Assembly (NCBI GenBank): GCA_937952245.1
Contig: CALFYS010000037.1
Location: forward strand, 1 to 15,452
Source of the DNA: an uncultured Alphaproteobacteria bacterium
Lineage (GTDB): Bacteria; Pseudomonadota; Alphaproteobacteria; Puniceispirillales; UBA1172
Reading direction: 5' to 3'
Length of the DNA: 15,452 nt
Part shown: piece after piece, positions 15,142-15,452 of the stretch
Layout of the letters: each line of letters starts with the position of its first letter
Position numbering within the stretch: position 1 is the first letter of the stretch
Translations under genes and position numbers: made by a program
The notes under the pieces: generated by a model
Told to the model about the DNA's origin: nothing
Database searches by the model: none
Seen by the model: the letters and a program-made list of their open reading frames with translations, nothing else

Positions 15142-15452
15142 TTATTCATCCGTTAATTTTCGCATATGGTCATAGCGATAAATCTTCCCATCCCGAAGGC
15201 GGGCAACCCCCATCACCATGTTTGGCTTGCCTTCATCATCCAAAACAGGATGTGTGCCCGCGATCACCTCATCGTTTTCATAAAAGGTTTCGGCTTCACC
15301 GTTAATTTTAAAAGATGTGTTTGACGTCCATGAAAGGGTCGCGTCTTTATCCATTGCTGACGTGACCCAATTAAAGTCATCAGCAAGCATATTGCCTAAT
15401 TGTTCAACATTACCTGTGTTTGATCCGGTGCGGAACGCGTCCACAAAGTCTT
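15142..15452 (-). CDS. NTF2/SnoaL-like small protein (5' partial)
   Basis: The frame is open to the right edge. The GTG at 15444 is preceded in frame by Asp-Phe codons, so the gene very probably begins outside the window. About 103 residues are visible. The pattern DFVDAFRTGSNTGNVEQL, then MLADDFNWVTS, and a final strand with GVARLRDGKIYRYDHMRKL fits the cone-shaped SnoaL/NTF2-like fold, whose members range from isomerases and hydrolases to proteins with no known activity. Catalytic residues cannot be assigned. It is followed after 13 bases by the DUF1330 gene. Confidence 0.7.
   Translation of the reverse strand, partial: DFVDAFRTGSNTGNVEQLGNMLADDFNWVTSAMDKDATLSWTSNTSFKINGEAETFYENDEVIAGTHPVLDDEGKPNMVMGVARLRDGKIYRYDHMRKLTDE

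Overview
The window looks like chromosomal DNA of a free-living, probably marine, alphaproteobacterium. This is inferred from moderate GC, the alphaproteobacterial style of oligopeptide-type ABC operon with a fused double ATPase, and the gene families present; a SAR116-like origin is possible, but no marker gene here proves it. There are no RNA genes, CRISPR arrays, insertion sequences, phage genes or attachment sites. Coding density is high and the longest stretch without a gene is about 206 bases.

Layout. (1) 2-1540 (+): the C-terminal two thirds of an N,N-dimethylformamidase large-subunit-like iron hydrolase, cut by the left edge. (2) 8101-1553 (-): a five-gene operon in the order solute-binding protein, two permeases, double-ATPase fusion, amidase-signature amidase. 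It converges on the hydrolase gene with only 12 bases between the stops. A strong hairpin lies between the binding-protein gene and the first permease gene. (3) 9579-8308 (-): a DAO-family FAD oxidoreductase upstream of the transporter operon, transcribed away from the next block. (4) 9691-12642 (+): a likely operon of rhodanese, M20-type N-carbamoyl-amino-acid or ureido hydrolase, small cupin, and EamA/DMT permease. A compact divergent promoter region (9580-9690) separates blocks 3 and 4. (5) 12768-14441 (+): a type I Baeyer-Villiger flavin monooxygenase with a full fingerprint. (6) 15452-14454 (-): three tightly packed small genes, namely an NTF2/SnoaL-like protein cut by the right edge, a DUF1330 protein, and a PsiE-family membrane protein that starts with TTG.

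How it may fit together. Blocks 1-4 bring together an ABC importer of the peptide/opine class, three unrelated C-N bond hydrolases (DMFase-like, amidase-signature, M20 carbamoylase-like) and an amine-oxidising flavoprotein. The simplest reading is a locus for taking up an organic nitrogen compound, such as an N-substituted amide, ureide or modified amino acid, and stepwise releasing amine or ammonia. The substrate cannot be read from sequence. Every enzyme family here is known, so any novelty would lie in the combination and the substrate. Blocks 5 and 6 have no clear mechanistic tie to this idea.
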